Origin: Trichodelitschia bisporula
Lineage: Eukaryota > Ascomycota > Dothideomycetes > Phaeotrichales > Phaeotrichaceae
Assembly (NCBI GenBank): GCA_010356995.1
Contig: ML996696.1
Location: forward strand, 622,364 to 686,363
Reading direction: 5' to 3'
DNA length: 64,000 nt
The position numbers and the translations under genes are program-made. Shown piece by piece: positions 23,190 through 35,303 of this stretch. The notes below the pieces were generated by a model. That model searched no databases, was not told the origin of the DNA, and was given only the letters and a program-made list of their open reading frames with translations. Position 1 is the first letter of the stretch, and each line of letters begins with the position of its first letter.

Positions 23190-24581
23190 AAGGAGTCCAC
23201 CAGGCTGATTGAGATGGGATGAAGAGGGAGTTTCTGGAAGAAAAGAGACACAGGGACACAGCCACTTACATTTGAAGCTTCCTGTGTGGAGAATGTTGGG
23301 AGGATTTGAGGTTAGATGATGGGGGTGAAGAGGTGAAGAGGGCGGATTTTATGCCATCGAGTGTAACCTAAAGGGTAACCCAGGATGTTCCCGATGCCCT
23401 GACACAATATAGGAACCTTCGCTGCGGCCGTGCTGGAGGAACGCTAAGGCCATTATACAACTGTCGAGCCCAGGCGGGTTCTGGCTTGACCGTGCAACCT
23501 TTGCACACAGTCCTTGTACGAAGGATTCAACCCCCGGTAACCGTCGCTCTTGTGGCCCGCGCTCGCGCGCACGCCCAGTGGCTGACCGTTTTCCTGCCCA
23601 TCCCACTAAAAAGATACGCTGTTATTTTCCAGAGAAGGGCAGAAAACCCTCACGATGGATCTTCCATGTGTTATTAACATCGTGGATCATTCAAGGGGCG
23701 GAAAGGCTGCCGAAGGAAGGCCGCAGGGAACTGGGGAAGGGAGCATTGAGTCGATGTCGAGTTGGCCACCCCACGCAGGCAGCAGAACCCCCATCTTGTC
23801 ATGTCTTCTTTGGACAGCGGTTTCTCTATTTTGGCCCTTCAGCGGCGAGGCCGCAATCACACCTGACCTCGTTCACAAGAGCAGTGTTCAGGTGGGTGAT
23901 TTGGCGCAAGGCGGTTGTACCCAGCTCGGGGAATTGAGCACAGTCTAGCGTTACGTTGGCCTATTCCCTATTCCAGGCATCGATCTTTTCCAGCCCTGCC
24001 GTGGTTGGACAGCCCTACCGAGAATGAAACGGCCCCTCTTGTCTTTCAAATTGGGAGTTGACCGTCATAGGCTCGTCTCCTTGGAGGGAAGGGGAAACGG
24101 CGGGGGAGGGAGGGGTATACACAACAAGCTAACCACTAGCCACGGGAGCCACCGAGCCCGTCAAGCCATGGCTCGGAGTCAAGGTGTTACGGCATGTTGG
24201 TGGCGCCGCTGGAAAAGCGGTTTGCGACGCTGTATGCGGGCGTGGAAGATTGACAATGCCAGGAGACTTGTTCGATGAGGCTTTGGACGAATAACAAGGG
24301 GTTTCCGTTTCCATCGAGCGAAGTAAGGGTTCAGACTGCACGGGGATTGAAAGGAGAAACGACTTGGAATAGCAAACGAAAGCATCATGGCTCGCAAGCT
24401 CAAGCAATGGACAGAAAATAGCACCGGGGACGGCTAGAGAGGAACGGGTGGTTGTAAGAAACCGAGTTGCGGGATAGGAAGCAAGCGATTTGCCGGAGCC
24501 TCAGAGGGGTCCCGGCTTTACCGTCCCCCGAAGCACATCGTTGACCACCGGGCTAGGGGTGTTAGAGCAGCTGAACGAAGT

Positions 24582-24617
24582 GGTGTGTGTGTATCTGTGT
24601 GTGTATCTGTGTGTGTT
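24582..24617. repeat. GT-rich microsatellite
   Basis: A simple repeat of GTGTGT blocks separated by ATCT (GTGTGTATCT units), about 36 bp long. It lies in gene-free DNA. Confidence 0.9.
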
Positions 24618-27600
24618 GAGAGTGAGTTTGCAGTAACATGCAACTCCGGGTACTTTGTTGCGTGGCATTTGGCAAGGGTCATTGGCATGCGTGGAACCTG
24701 CGCCACGCGAGCCGTGATTTGCCGTGATTTGACCCAGGAGGGGTTGGATCGTTGCGGGTTAAGCGCCGCTAAACTCCATTTGCAGAGTTATTTTCACCCC
24801 ACGCATGGAGTCCAAGCTCGTGCAAATTATCTCTAACCGGGACTTTGGGACTCCTCGCACGGTCCGGTACCTTTTAATGGCAGCTAATTAACTCAAGACG
24901 GGAAGCGACGTAGGGTACTTAAAGTAGGTAAAAAGACCTCCTTTGGGAAATTTATTTGGGGGCATTCTTAGATTAAGTGGCCCGTTCTTTGAGCTGCGCG
25001 GGGGAAAGTTGGGGACGGAACGAGGTGAGGGAGCGGGGGCGGCGGGTTGCGTGAGGGAGATGATCGTGACGTGATGTGGACGTGGAGGAAGAGAGGAGGT
25101 CGAGCTGTGGTGGGGAGCATCCTGGTCAGTTTTGACATCCGAGGCTTGGGCTAAGACATGGCGGGGGGTTCCACTTGTGCACTGCTTTGTACTCCGTTCC
25201 GTAACCGTTAGTCGGGAACAAACTAAGCAGATGCTGAACTGCAACATCAACTCCAACGTCGCCAACTGACGAAACACTTGGAGAGGGGCGGTGCAATAGC
25301 GGTACGAAGGCAACAACATGACAACGCAGTAATTTGTGACATCTCTCCGCCCTGAGTACCCCCCGTGTTGCTCGTGACTTGGCGGGGTCGGTGTTTCGGT
25401 GGCGGCCGACGACGAAACCGTTCCTGGATTTCCTATTTTTGCCGAAGAGAGCCCCATAGGATTCTCTGGCCCCGTCCTTGGTCCCCTTCGTCGGACCGGG
25501 GCCACAATGGAGGCATTCCTTCCTTCTCATACAAACATCGGTGACTGTGCCCGAGTAGACCGCACTTTGGAGTGCGGTGATGGCGACGTCCGCAGAGAAT
25601 GAAGGGGTGACTGCACACATGAGGGCATGGACATCAGGTGTGTGTCCTGCCACTGGAACCGGGATGTCGAGCGCAGGGGAAGGTCGACCGCCATCCAGAG
25701 CAGCAACACTCCTCACAGGCGGTGGGGGGGGGTACAGCCCATTGCTGTACCTCATCCTTCTGCTCCCAACCCGCGGTGCTGCATCCACAGGGGCTGCAAG
25801 CCAGCATGAAGGCCAGTGGCGGGCTGGGGACAACAGCAGCAGTAGCGGTGCTCGTTGAGGATGATCTCGCGCGGGGTTCCCCATGTACCGACGTACCATG
25901 CTTCTCGCCCAGTAATGCATGATCTGGCCTGCGCCACGAGGCGTCATTCTGCCCGTGCCGCCCGCGGAAGCGGTCGCGTTGCGATCTGGGGAAGGTGCAT
26001 CGACTTTCTCGGATGCCGGGAGCCGGGGGGGCTCTGTGTACGACTTCTGGCATATGGTGGTGATATTGGGCGCAAAAAACTCCACGGTTTACCGCCTCAT
26101 CGTCTGGAGAATTGGCATATGAAAATGCGGGGAGTAGACTTACCCTTTGCGGTCAATGCTATCTTCAGAGACTTTTTGCTCTATTTTCGCCCCAGAATCA
26201 CCGTTCTTCATTGGTCAGTTCGAATACAAGGGGACCCTTCCATTCCAGACGCGTACAGGGAAGCTCGAAAGCCTTCAAGCATGGAGGTCCACCACTCATC
26301 CCCACGCTATATCGGCCGATGTGCCAAGCCCGGCTGTTATTGGGGCCTCGGGACTTTGAAGGCATTTGCATCTTTCCTGAAAAGCTTGCTTCGACGCTTC
26401 CCGCTGCGGTGGGGTACCCCGCTGGCCGAGGCGTTGCTGTTAGTTTAGAGAAAGGCACGTCAGCGTCGACTGAGCGAGTAATTGGATGGATGGTCCTGGC
26501 TTCAGGATTGAGATGGTACGTGTCAAGGCAGCAATTCCAGGATCCATTCGACCGATCGTTAGACCCAGATGAGGCAATGCCCAAGGCTGAACATTTGTGA
26601 CCACCGGCCAAGGGAGTTGTGAGGCGGTGACATAACGTCGTCGGTCGGCGCAGTGTTAGGACGGAGCGGCGCGCTTGTCAACCGCAAGACGCGAAGGATC
26701 AGACCCTCGAGGTTACCCGGGTAAGAGCACCCCTATATCGGCTTGGGCACATCAGGCAGCAATTGGTCGCCAAGGTTCTCGTCGCAGACTGTGACGTGTT
26801 GTCGTAGCAGCGCCTCGTTCGAGTTCGCCTACGGTCCAGGTACCGGGGGTGACCAAAACTTAGGCCCTCATCCTATGTAGGTGCGGGAGTGCCCGCAACA
26901 CGAGATCGACTTCGTGGAGCACACAACCACAGACCGCAGTGCCACTTCTGGAGGTCACTCCGCGTTCGCCATGCTCTCCGCAGGCATTGAACATAGCCTT
27001 CTTCATCCTCCCGCGTGATGAGTGGTCAAGGGAGAAAGGAGTCACCAAAAAAGCCATCCTACTACCGCCTTATGCGCGAGCTTGAGAGAGATTCAGGCGT
27101 ATAATGCGTAACAGGTTCGGGTACCTCATAAGTGTTGCGTCCAAAGTGACCGGTACGAGAGGTTCTCAAAAGGATTGACCGGTGAGTCCCCAACCACAGC
27201 TTGCGCCTGCATGCTGCTTGGGAGCGCGTGATGAGTGGCCACTGCAAAGTACGTCTCAGACGAGCCATAAGGGACGGCGAAAAGAAGCCAATGACAAGGT
27301 GGAACTGCCTGTCAAAGTGTGTCATCACGTGATATGGTTGTTCCGATGCAGTCAGGACGAAGCCAACGTCAAGTCTCGACCTGTAAAGGCAAAAGGATCT
27401 TGAAGCTAACCGAGCTGAATATCTACGGCGCCTGGGTGATGTCTGAAGTGGTGGCCTTATTTTAGAGACATCTGGATTCCTTCGATCGCCTTGTTCCTTC
27501 GGCAGCGATATTGCGCCTCGATCACCGGCAGGTCCGCGCAACAGGCGTGAGGGAATGTGCTGTCTGATAAGACGAAGGTACGTGTAGATGCTCCTTTGAG

Positions 27601-27688
27601 ATGCAGGCGGACAGCTTCATGGATTAACGTGTTCAGAACTAAAGTTCGAGTGGAGTGACGGTACCTGAGAACGACAAGATCAGCAACC

Positions 27689-27712
27689 ATTCGTTCACCT
27701 ATTCGTTCACCT
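27689..27712. repeat. 12-bp tandem duplication
   Basis: ATTCGTTCACCT occurs twice in direct succession in gene-free DNA, probably by slippage. Confidence 0.85.
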
Positions 27713-28219
27713 TTCGCTCGGCATAACCGGCAAGTCGGAAAACCAGGACAGAATTGAGCAGGAAGAGATCAGAACCCGGGGTTAAAAGACCATTAAGCAA
27801 GGCACGAAATATCCGCTGCACTACACGCCATGGGAATGGTGGATGCTCGAAAATGTGGCGACACTGGTGGTCGTTCTTCCCTAGTCGGGAATCCCCGTGG
27901 GGTCGGACCTGCCCGCTGCCGTCTGACAGGCATGGATCCTTCGCATGTGCAGAATCCCTCATGCCCCTTCTCGTTCTCCATAAGTCGTCTCGGTGGCTGG
28001 CCTACGTCTATGTGTACAGGCTGTAAGCCAGCTGAAGATGCCATCTCACCAAGTCACCGGTGCCGCCATTGCCGGTGTGGCAAATCGTCTATCTCTTCAA
28101 GTCAGACCAGTGGTACTTTTCGTACAGTATCGGCGCCAAATCGATGCCGCCTTTGTCATTTTCTAGGTAGACCTAGGTAGGCACGAAGTTTATCCCGCGA
28201 GGGTTCCCCGGCTTCCTCA

Positions 28220-30380
28220 TCATCGCTCGCATGAGATAGCGGACAGAGCCCGTCTGAAAGTTGCGACGAGCTCGCGAGTGTCTTCCAACCCCACGCTAAA
28301 CCGAATGAGATCGGCTTCCACTCCATAATGTGCAGCCTATCCCAGAGTCAGTTGACGCCGGCTCGTCGGTCCGAGGATTTCGAAGGATTCGACATACCCA
28401 GTCCAGCTCCGTGTAGTGTGCTAGAATGACAAATGGCGAGCTTGTCGACAGTCAGCGATCTACCCAATAAAACACCTTGACCAGGCTTCTCGAACTGAGA
28501 CCTCGCCTACCTCAGGGTGAAGTTCGTGCCTAGGCTCGGTCCTTTTGCCGTTTCCAGGACGTCGTAGAAGATGATAGCATCTTCGCGATTCTGGAACGTG
28601 GCCGAAAGCAAGCCGCCATACCCACCGTTGGGCAGCCGGCAATGGTCGTAAAACTCCCGCGTGGGGTGATACTTGGGATAGTTGACTTGCTTAACTGTGC
28701 TGCCTTAGCGCCCACCTTCCCCAACAGAGGCCGCGGTGTCACTTACCACGCGGGTGGGACCGCAGCACCTCGCAAATGGCCTCGGCATTGGTGTTGATCT
28801 TCTCGTTACGGATAATGAAATCCCGGCTGTTGCGTTCAAGGAAGACAGCGTCTTCGGCCCAGTAGTTATCCTCGTATGTTTGGGACCAGAAGCGTTTGAG
28901 GTCCGCGTAATACCGACCATGAGGGTTTAGAGTAGCGCTGTAGGTCAGGCATTAGACAACAGAACTGAGAAGGTAGTGTGCATTACCTTCCGCCCATGAC
29001 ATTCGCACTGCCGCTGAAGAGCTTCGTCAGGCTCGTCACTGCGACATCGGCGTACTGGAGAACGTTGACGTTCAGAAAATTGCCCAGAGTCTCGTCGACT
29101 ACAACGGCAAAGTCGTACTTGTCGGCTAGCTGGCGAATCCTCGCTAGGTCAGGCGTCTTGAGGAGCGGATTGCCAGGAAACTCGCAGAAGAGGGCCAGGT
29201 ACCGCTCCCCGCCTTCAAGGAGCTTTTCCAATTCGTCCAACTCATGAGATTCCCCAAACCCGAAGAACCGACAGCCAGGGCCGAACTTCTCTAGAATTTT
29301 CAAAGTATCGACATACGGAAAGCCAAATTCGATACTCTTCATCCCTCCCCGCACTGCCAGCAGTGATCGGTGCGTGGTGAAAATGGCGTTCATGCCAGTT
29401 GGGAAGAGGTAGACGTCGTCTTCAGAAAGTCCTGCAACCTGACGCGCATGCATCTCATCCTGGACCTGCTGCAAGGCGCTCGAAAGCTCGACGTTCGCCG
29501 TCAGAGAACCAGCAATCCGGCGGCGAACAGCCAACTTGGCGTTGCTGGCAAGCTTCATGTCGAGATTTCGGCCAAAGCGCTCCTCGATGAAGCGGTCATA
29601 GTCCAGTTCTTCTGCCTCGCCATTGGGCTCAGCAACAGCAGCACTGTCTGCTTTGGGTGCGGCAGTCAGGCTAATGGACGTGGTTCGGCGATAACGCCTC
29701 GGCCCTTTGCAGGGCCGTCTGGCCTCCTCAACTTTCGATGCCTCAACCAAAAATCCGGCCTTGAATAATTCATGGCAGTACGCAGCGTGTCGACTTGAGA
29801 TGCCTTCGCCTGAATGCTGCCAGTACTGCTTTGCCACTGGAAATTGGTCCTCAGGGAAGAGAAAGGCAGAAACACGGGGGCAGGCAAGCTTCATTTCCTC
29901 CGGCATGTCTTTCGTCTCTACCGCAAGCAGATCCACGATGCGACCTTGCCGGGCCGCAGGTTGCGACGCATGGCGATTGTAGAAGTCCAGGCAACGTGAC
30001 GCCACTGCACGGGACGGAAAGAGCATAATCTTCTCCCCTGGAGCGCCATAACGTGTGAGAACGTCCGCAGCAAAGGCTTGGATCAACTTGTGGATAAAGA
30101 ACCTCGAGGCCTGGTGAGTGATGCTCTGAAAGTGACTGGAACGGGAATACCTGGGATATCCAGTTTTCATCTTACTCACTACCCAATCCTGGCCTTCTTC
30201 ATAGCCAACATTCGCCTTCCATGTCGGCAAGCTTACGCTTACAGCCTATTCTCAGGCGTTAGAAGCTAGAAGAGAATGAAGGGTCGGTGAAGAAGGAATG
30301 GCTTGGTGACGCACGTGCGCAGTATCCAGAGGAATGGACTCCCCGACATCAATTTGGCTAGCGAGTAGGTGTTCAGTCAT
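28220..30380 (-). CDS. Cystathionine gamma-synthase (PLP enzyme of methionine synthesis)
   Basis: Joins an activated homoserine to cysteine to give cystathionine, the first step of transsulfuration towards methionine. Model: exons 30315-30380, 30151-30245, 28987-30102, 28747-28937, 28511-28694, 28398-28440 and 28220-28336, giving 603 residues. All joins hold frame. The start [19 protein letters not shown] leads into [18 protein letters not shown], the conserved N-terminal text of the fungal enzymes. An extended N-terminal region of about 200 residues precedes the PLP fold, as is usual in fungi. PLP-fold motifs are [21 protein letters not shown] and SLTKLFSG, with the PLP lysine at about 414. 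Downstream are [46 protein letters not shown] and [15 protein letters not shown]. It is head-to-head with utp22. Neurospora calls this enzyme met-7 and yeast STR2; I assign the activity rather than a symbol. Confidence 0.94.
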
Positions 30381-30737
30381 GATAAATAGTTCGAAGTAGC
30401 TTGAGAATAGGTGAACGCGGGCCTTATGAACACGGGCCGCCGCTGAAAACTTAGGTCTATGGGAGAGATGGTTAGCAGAAGCTGAGCCTTTGAGATGTTT
30501 TAATTGACTGTTGAGATGTTTTGCCCCGAGCTTGACTCCGAGAAAAGTTTGGACCCCTTCCCATGACGCTTGACCAGTTAGGGTGACATGGGCAGGGGTC
30601 CCCACGAACAGTGAGAAAGGGCTTTATGCACGCCAAGATGCGCCAACGGAAAAATCGACATCTTTTTGGGGATCTCAGGAAGCCCAGCAACTGCATTTGC
30701 GACAGCTTAAAGACCACCAGCACAACGCTCCCCCACC
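30381..30737. promoter_or_regulatory. Shared divergent promoter, cystathionine gamma-synthase / utp22
   Basis: The start codons are 357 bp apart and point away from each other. The interval includes the 5' UTRs of both genes. I see no TATA box and no CACGTG box here. Confidence 0.5.
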
Positions 30738-33700
30738 ATGGCGCCACCAGCGATTAAGCGAAGAAAGCTCAGTCACACCCCGAGCGATGGCGATACCAGT
30801 GATGGTTCAGAGCAGTCCGGTTTCCCATCCGAGGAGGAGCATGATAGTGCAGACGATTTGGAGGGTGTGAGCGACGACAGCGGGATGGAGGACGCAAGCT
30901 CAAACGATGAGGATGAGGAGATGGAAGAAGATATTGAAAGTGAACCGGTATCGCCAATTGCAAAGGAGAAGCTGGCCGTGAAGCCTGCCGCGAAGGTCCC
31001 GGAGAAGCAAAAGGCGACAGCGGAGAAGCCCAAACCCCGTCACACGCAGCCGAGCGATGCGCTCACCGGGACGGGCTACACTGGCGAAGTCTTCAGGTCG
31101 AATATGTTCAAGCTGCAGGTGGACGAGTTGCTGGAGCAAGTACGGCCGAAGCACGGCAAGAAGGAGGCGGCCGTCGAGCGTGTTCTGCGGGCGCTCAAGA
31201 CCATCATTGAGCAGATCCCGGCACGCGACCCGACATCAGTACGTTGCGTCCCGTCGTGATGGAGCCTCGAGCTGACATATAGTAGGTTGTGGAGGCGGAG
31301 AAGGCCCTCTTGAAGAAGGACCGAATCGCTGTGCCTTTCCCTAACCCCCGTCCTGCGGAGGACGCAAAATATAAGCTCGCGTACTCGAAGCCCGCTCAAG
31401 TTAGCGTTGCCGGCAGCTATCCACTGAAGACCACAACGGGTTCCAGTAGCGATCTGGTACTTGACATCATCGTCACCATGCCGCAGGACATCTTCCAGGA
31501 GAAGGACTATATGAATTTCCGCTACTTTTACAAGCGGGCCTTTTATCTCGCATGTCTAGCCGCTGGAATCAAGGCGAACAAGCAGCATGCATTCGACCTG
31601 AAGTTTGACTATCTTCATGGTAACCGCTTGCTGCCGATCCTTGTCGTCACGCCTGACGAAAAAGACGCCGGATTCAAGGTTGTGATTCTTCCGGCGGTTC
31701 TGAAGAATGTATTCCCCGTGGAGAAGTTGCTGCCCACAGTCAATTGCGTGCGGCCCAAGGTACTGGGTGAGGAGAAAGACGAGCCGCTCCGACCTACGCC
31801 TTTTTACAATGCGTCGATTCGTGTCGACAGTCTTGCTCTGGCCTATTTGAAGCTACAGCATGATGCTGCCAAGCAGTGCGAGGCATACAAAGACGCATGT
31901 GTTCTTGGTCGGATCTGGCTTCGCCAACGCGGCTTTTCTGGGCGTATGCGCAACGGTGGGTTTGGAAACTTTGAGTGGGGCGTATTGATTGCACTCTTGC
32001 TACAGGGTGGCGGACCTAAGGGCATGCCGGCGTTTTCACCGGGGTACAGCAGCTACCAGTTGTTCAAGGCGACACTTCAGTATCTGGCCACAAAGGACTT
32101 CGTCAAAAACCCGCAGGTTGTTGGCGGCTCTCTCGCGCTGCCTCAGGAGAAGGGGCCGGTGTTTTTCGACGTCACGAGGTCGTCAAATGTCTTGTTCAAG
32201 ATGTCACCGTGGTCCTACAAGCTGCTGCAATACGAGGCGCGTACTGCAGTCGCCATGCTTAGCGACTCGGTTTTCGATCACTTTGACGCGACCTTCATCA
32301 TGCGCGTTGATCAACCGCTCTATCGCTATGACACTATAGTTGAGATCCCTGTACTTTCTCTCGTCCCTGTCGCAGAGCGTGAGATGCTGGAGGAAAGGCT
32401 TTCTAGCCGCTGTCAAGAGCTATACACCACCCTTACCCGAGGTCTTGGTGACCGTGTCAAGCTGATCCAGCTGCATATGCCCGAGGAGGAGAATTGGGCG
32501 CTCGGAACCCGCGCGCATGCTATCTCGAACGACTCAAAGGTCATGATCGGCTTCGTCGTGGACGCCGCGAGCTACAACCGAACCGTCGACCACGGTCCTG
32601 CCGCCGAGAATAAGAAAGAAGCAGCTTCGTTCCGGAAATTTTGGGGCGAAAAGGCCGAGCTCCGCCGCTTCAAAGACGGCAGCATCCTGGAGAGCCTGGT
32701 ATGGTCGACAAAAGAGGGTTCGTCAATCTTCAGACAGATCATCTCGTACCTAGTCGAGCGCCACTTCGGCAAAGATGCCGCCGCCGACATGTCCTACACC
32801 GGCGACCAGGAGACCAAGCTCGTCCCCTCCGCCGGTCAACCTGCGGGCATTGCACCCTTCCACCCCATAATGATGGCCTTCCAAGCGCTGGAAAAGGACC
32901 TGCGTGCCCTGGAGGAGCTCCCACTGCAAATCCGGCACATCCTGCCTGCCAGCCCGGAGCTCAGCTATTCCTCTGTTGAAATCCCCTTCATCCCAGGCCG
33001 CACGCGCATGACCATCCCGGCGGATGTGATCCTGCAATTTGAAAGCTCAGCCCGCTGGCCAGATGACCTCGCCGCCATCCAGGGCACCAAAATCGCCTTC
33101 TTGCTCAACCTCGCCACAGAACTCGAAGCCCACGCAGCGGGCATGACCGCCCGCGTCGGGCTCGAGAACGAAACCGCCTCGCTACAGAACCAGTCCTTCC
33201 TCGACGTGATATACCCCACCGGCGCCGCTTTCCGCCTCCGCCTCCTTCACGACCGCGAGCCGACCCTACTGACCCGGCGCCTCAAAGACAAGACCCTCTC
33301 CCAGTCTGTCAAAACTGCCGCGGCAGCCGCGCTTGCCGCGTTCAAGCGCACTTTCGTCCACCTTCCCGCCCACACCCAGGCCATCCAAACCCTCGCCACA
33401 CGCTTCCCCGCCCTGTCCACCGCGATGCGCCTGTTCAAGCGTTGGATCGCCGCGCACCGACTGGCGCCACACATCGCGCCCCAGGCGGCGGAATTACTCG
33501 CCGCCCGCGCCTTCGCGGCGCCGTATCCCTGGCCTGTGCCCAGCACTGGCACCACGGGCTTCTTGCGCACACTGGCGTTTGTGGCAAGGTGGGACTGGCG
33601 CGTCGAGCCGTGGATTGTGGATTTGAGTGTTGGTGGGGGCCCCGGCGTGGAGGGCGGGTTCGACGCTCAGGCTGTTCAGGCGGCCAGGTTGCGGTTTGAG

Positions 33701-34282
33701 GCGTGGAGGAAGGTGGATCCGGGCATGAATCGCGTGGTGTGGTTCTTGGGGAGTAGTGTTGATGGAGAGGGGGTGGCGTGGACGGAGGGCCGTGTGCCGA
33801 AGGTTGTTGCTGGGCGCGTGAGGGCGCTTGCTAAGGCGGCTGTTGGTGTTATCAACGATCGGGAGCGGGATGTGGGGACGTTGTTCGGCGGGAGTGTCAC
33901 AGAGTATGACTTTGTGATTCGGCTTGCTGACGTTGGGGACAAGGGGAAGAGGAAGGAAAAGGAGAAGTTTAAGAACCTGGCGCAGCAGGCCGGCGAGGAG
34001 GACGTTGGGTACGATCCGCTCGGAGCGTTTGCAGACGAGATTCAACGGCTCTTCGGCCATGCGGCGGTTTTCTTCTGGGATGCGGATCGGCGCGATTGCA
34101 TTGCTGGCTTGTGGAATCCGCTGCAGGAGGAGAGGGCCTGGAAGTTGAAGCTGGACTATTCGACGGTGCCGGTTGAGAAGGGTGAGGGGGTTGTGGCGAG
34201 GATAAATCGCGAGGGCATTTTGAATGAGATTGCGAGGCTGGGGGGCGGCTTGGTCAAGAAAGTCGACGTGAAGGGGAAGTAG
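30738..34282 (+). CDS. utp22: U3 snoRNP / pre-rRNA processing factor Utp22 (NOL6, Nrap family)
   Basis: A component of the small-subunit processome (UTP-C with Rrp7), acting in the nucleolus on 18S rRNA maturation. Model: exons 30738-31238 and 31286-34282 with a 47-nt intron (GTACGT...TAGTAG acceptor), giving 1165 residues, about the usual family length. The N-terminus is a basic KRRK patch followed by a long acidic stretch (NDEDEEMEEDIESE) and a Lys/Pro-rich linker. The Nrap core begins near GYTGEVFRSNMFKLQVDELL and continues through VSVAGSYPLKT, DYMNFRYFYKRAFYLACLA and GGFGNFEWGVLIALLLQGGG, which are typical of the inactive nucleotidyltransferase-like and PAP/OAS1-like domains of this family. 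The C-terminal part ends with RLGGGLVKKVDVKGK. The nearest in-frame ATG in exon 2 is not needed because exon 1 supplies the start. Confidence 0.95.
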
Positions 34283-35303
34283 GTTGCATGATCGGCTAGG
34301 ATGTGGATACGACTTAGAAGTGGCCGTGGTGTACAGGACGCGTAGGTTAGATGTAACGAGGAAACGGTTGCGAGTAACCTCGCTGGTTGTTCATACGCCA
34401 GAAACAAACAAATATCTTGATTCTCAGAACTATGTCGATGAGAGAAAGCTGAGATACAATGTTGGCTCTAGACTTGCCTTCCCTTCTCCAAGACGCCAAG
34501 CTACTCACCGTATTCCTCCTTTCTCCTAGTTTTGTATGGTACCATACCGTGCATACCTGCCCTTGCTGATACCTGCCATTCGTACTGCCTCCCGTGCTGC
34601 CTGCGCGCCAGTCATCCTCGTCACTCGAAGAAGGGGTGCCATCACGTGGCCAGCCTCGTTTCGATAAAGGCCCGCATCACGTGGCCGCCTCGTCCATAGA
34701 AAGAGATGTGCATCACGTGTCGCAGCCTTGTCACACGAAAAGGTGTGCATCCCGTGGCTGCCTCGTCACTCAAAACGGTGCAGCGTGGTAGTGTGTACCT
34801 AACGGTGACACGGAGTATGGATTCAAAGGCTTGAAGTCACGCACTGTTCCTGTGCTGTGTCACAGAGCCGTACCTTGGCGGATGGAGTTTCACGGTCGTA
34901 CTGTATGGGAGAGGAGAGGGAGGGAGAGTGGGGACGTGGGGACCTAAGTCCCCAACGCCTCACCGGGACCCTGCATCATCGTCAGTTTATTGACCGAGTA
35001 CTGGCAGGCTGTGAGCCCAAGGCCAAGAGGAAGGTTGAGCACGCAGTCCTCTCCATCGTCACATCACGACTCCTTCATATGTAAGCTTCATACAGGCACA
35101 AGACACGAGCCTGGTATGGCAAGGACAGTATTACAGTAAGCTAAACCACCGCGAAATCCGACCTCTACCTTCTATCCGTACATGAAAGCTACCCGTATAT
35201 AAAAGCTACGAGCCACACCGCAGAGGCCAGGCGCTGAACGGTTTACATCTCGTGGTGACGAGAACACATTCCACTTCCCAGCTTGAGGCACGCAGCTACG
35301 CAG
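34283..35303. other. Intergenic region between convergent genes
   Basis: This 1-kb interval lies between the stops of utp22 and the RNase H-like gene, so both 3' ends face it. It contains a short array of CACGTG motifs (listed separately) and no protein-like frame. Placement between two 3' ends makes a classical promoter role for the CACGTG array unlikely unless an unannotated transcript starts here. Confidence 0.55.
34632..34777. repeat. Degenerate 36-bp tandem array carrying CACGTG boxes
   Basis: Four units are spaced 35-36 bp apart. CACGTG lies at 34643-34648, 34678-34683 and 34714-34719, and a mutated CCCGTG at about 34751. Each unit reads roughly GCATCACGTGGC..GCCTCGTC, then an A-rich part. 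ATCACGTG matches the binding site of Cbf1-type bHLH proteins (RTCACRTG); binding is inference. Confidence 0.8.

Larger units (their letters stand above)
23190..28219. other. Long region without a recognised gene
   Basis: Five kb separate the zinc-finger gene promoter from the 3' end of cystathionine gamma-synthase. The largest open frame is 319 codons (25126-26085, minus). Its translation is compositionally uneven, has no motif and overlaps open frames in every other frame, so I leave it uncalled. A GT-rich microsatellite and a 12-bp direct duplication are listed separately. A TCACGTGA palindrome lies near 27325. I see no transposon signature. Confidence 0.45.

Noticed and set aside
24582-24617. 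Possible CRISPR-like spacing in repeated GTGTGTATCT
   Set aside because: A simple GT microsatellite; no spacers, and CRISPR arrays are not expected in a fungal nuclear genome.
25126-26085. 319-codon minus-strand ORF
   Set aside because: No motif, uneven composition and long overlapping frames on both strands; likely chance in GC-rich DNA.
13831-28219. Possible transposon or retroelement remnants in gene-poor DNA
   Set aside because: No terminal repeats, target-site duplications or enzyme motifs seen by eye; a repeat-library search would be needed to detect highly decayed copies.
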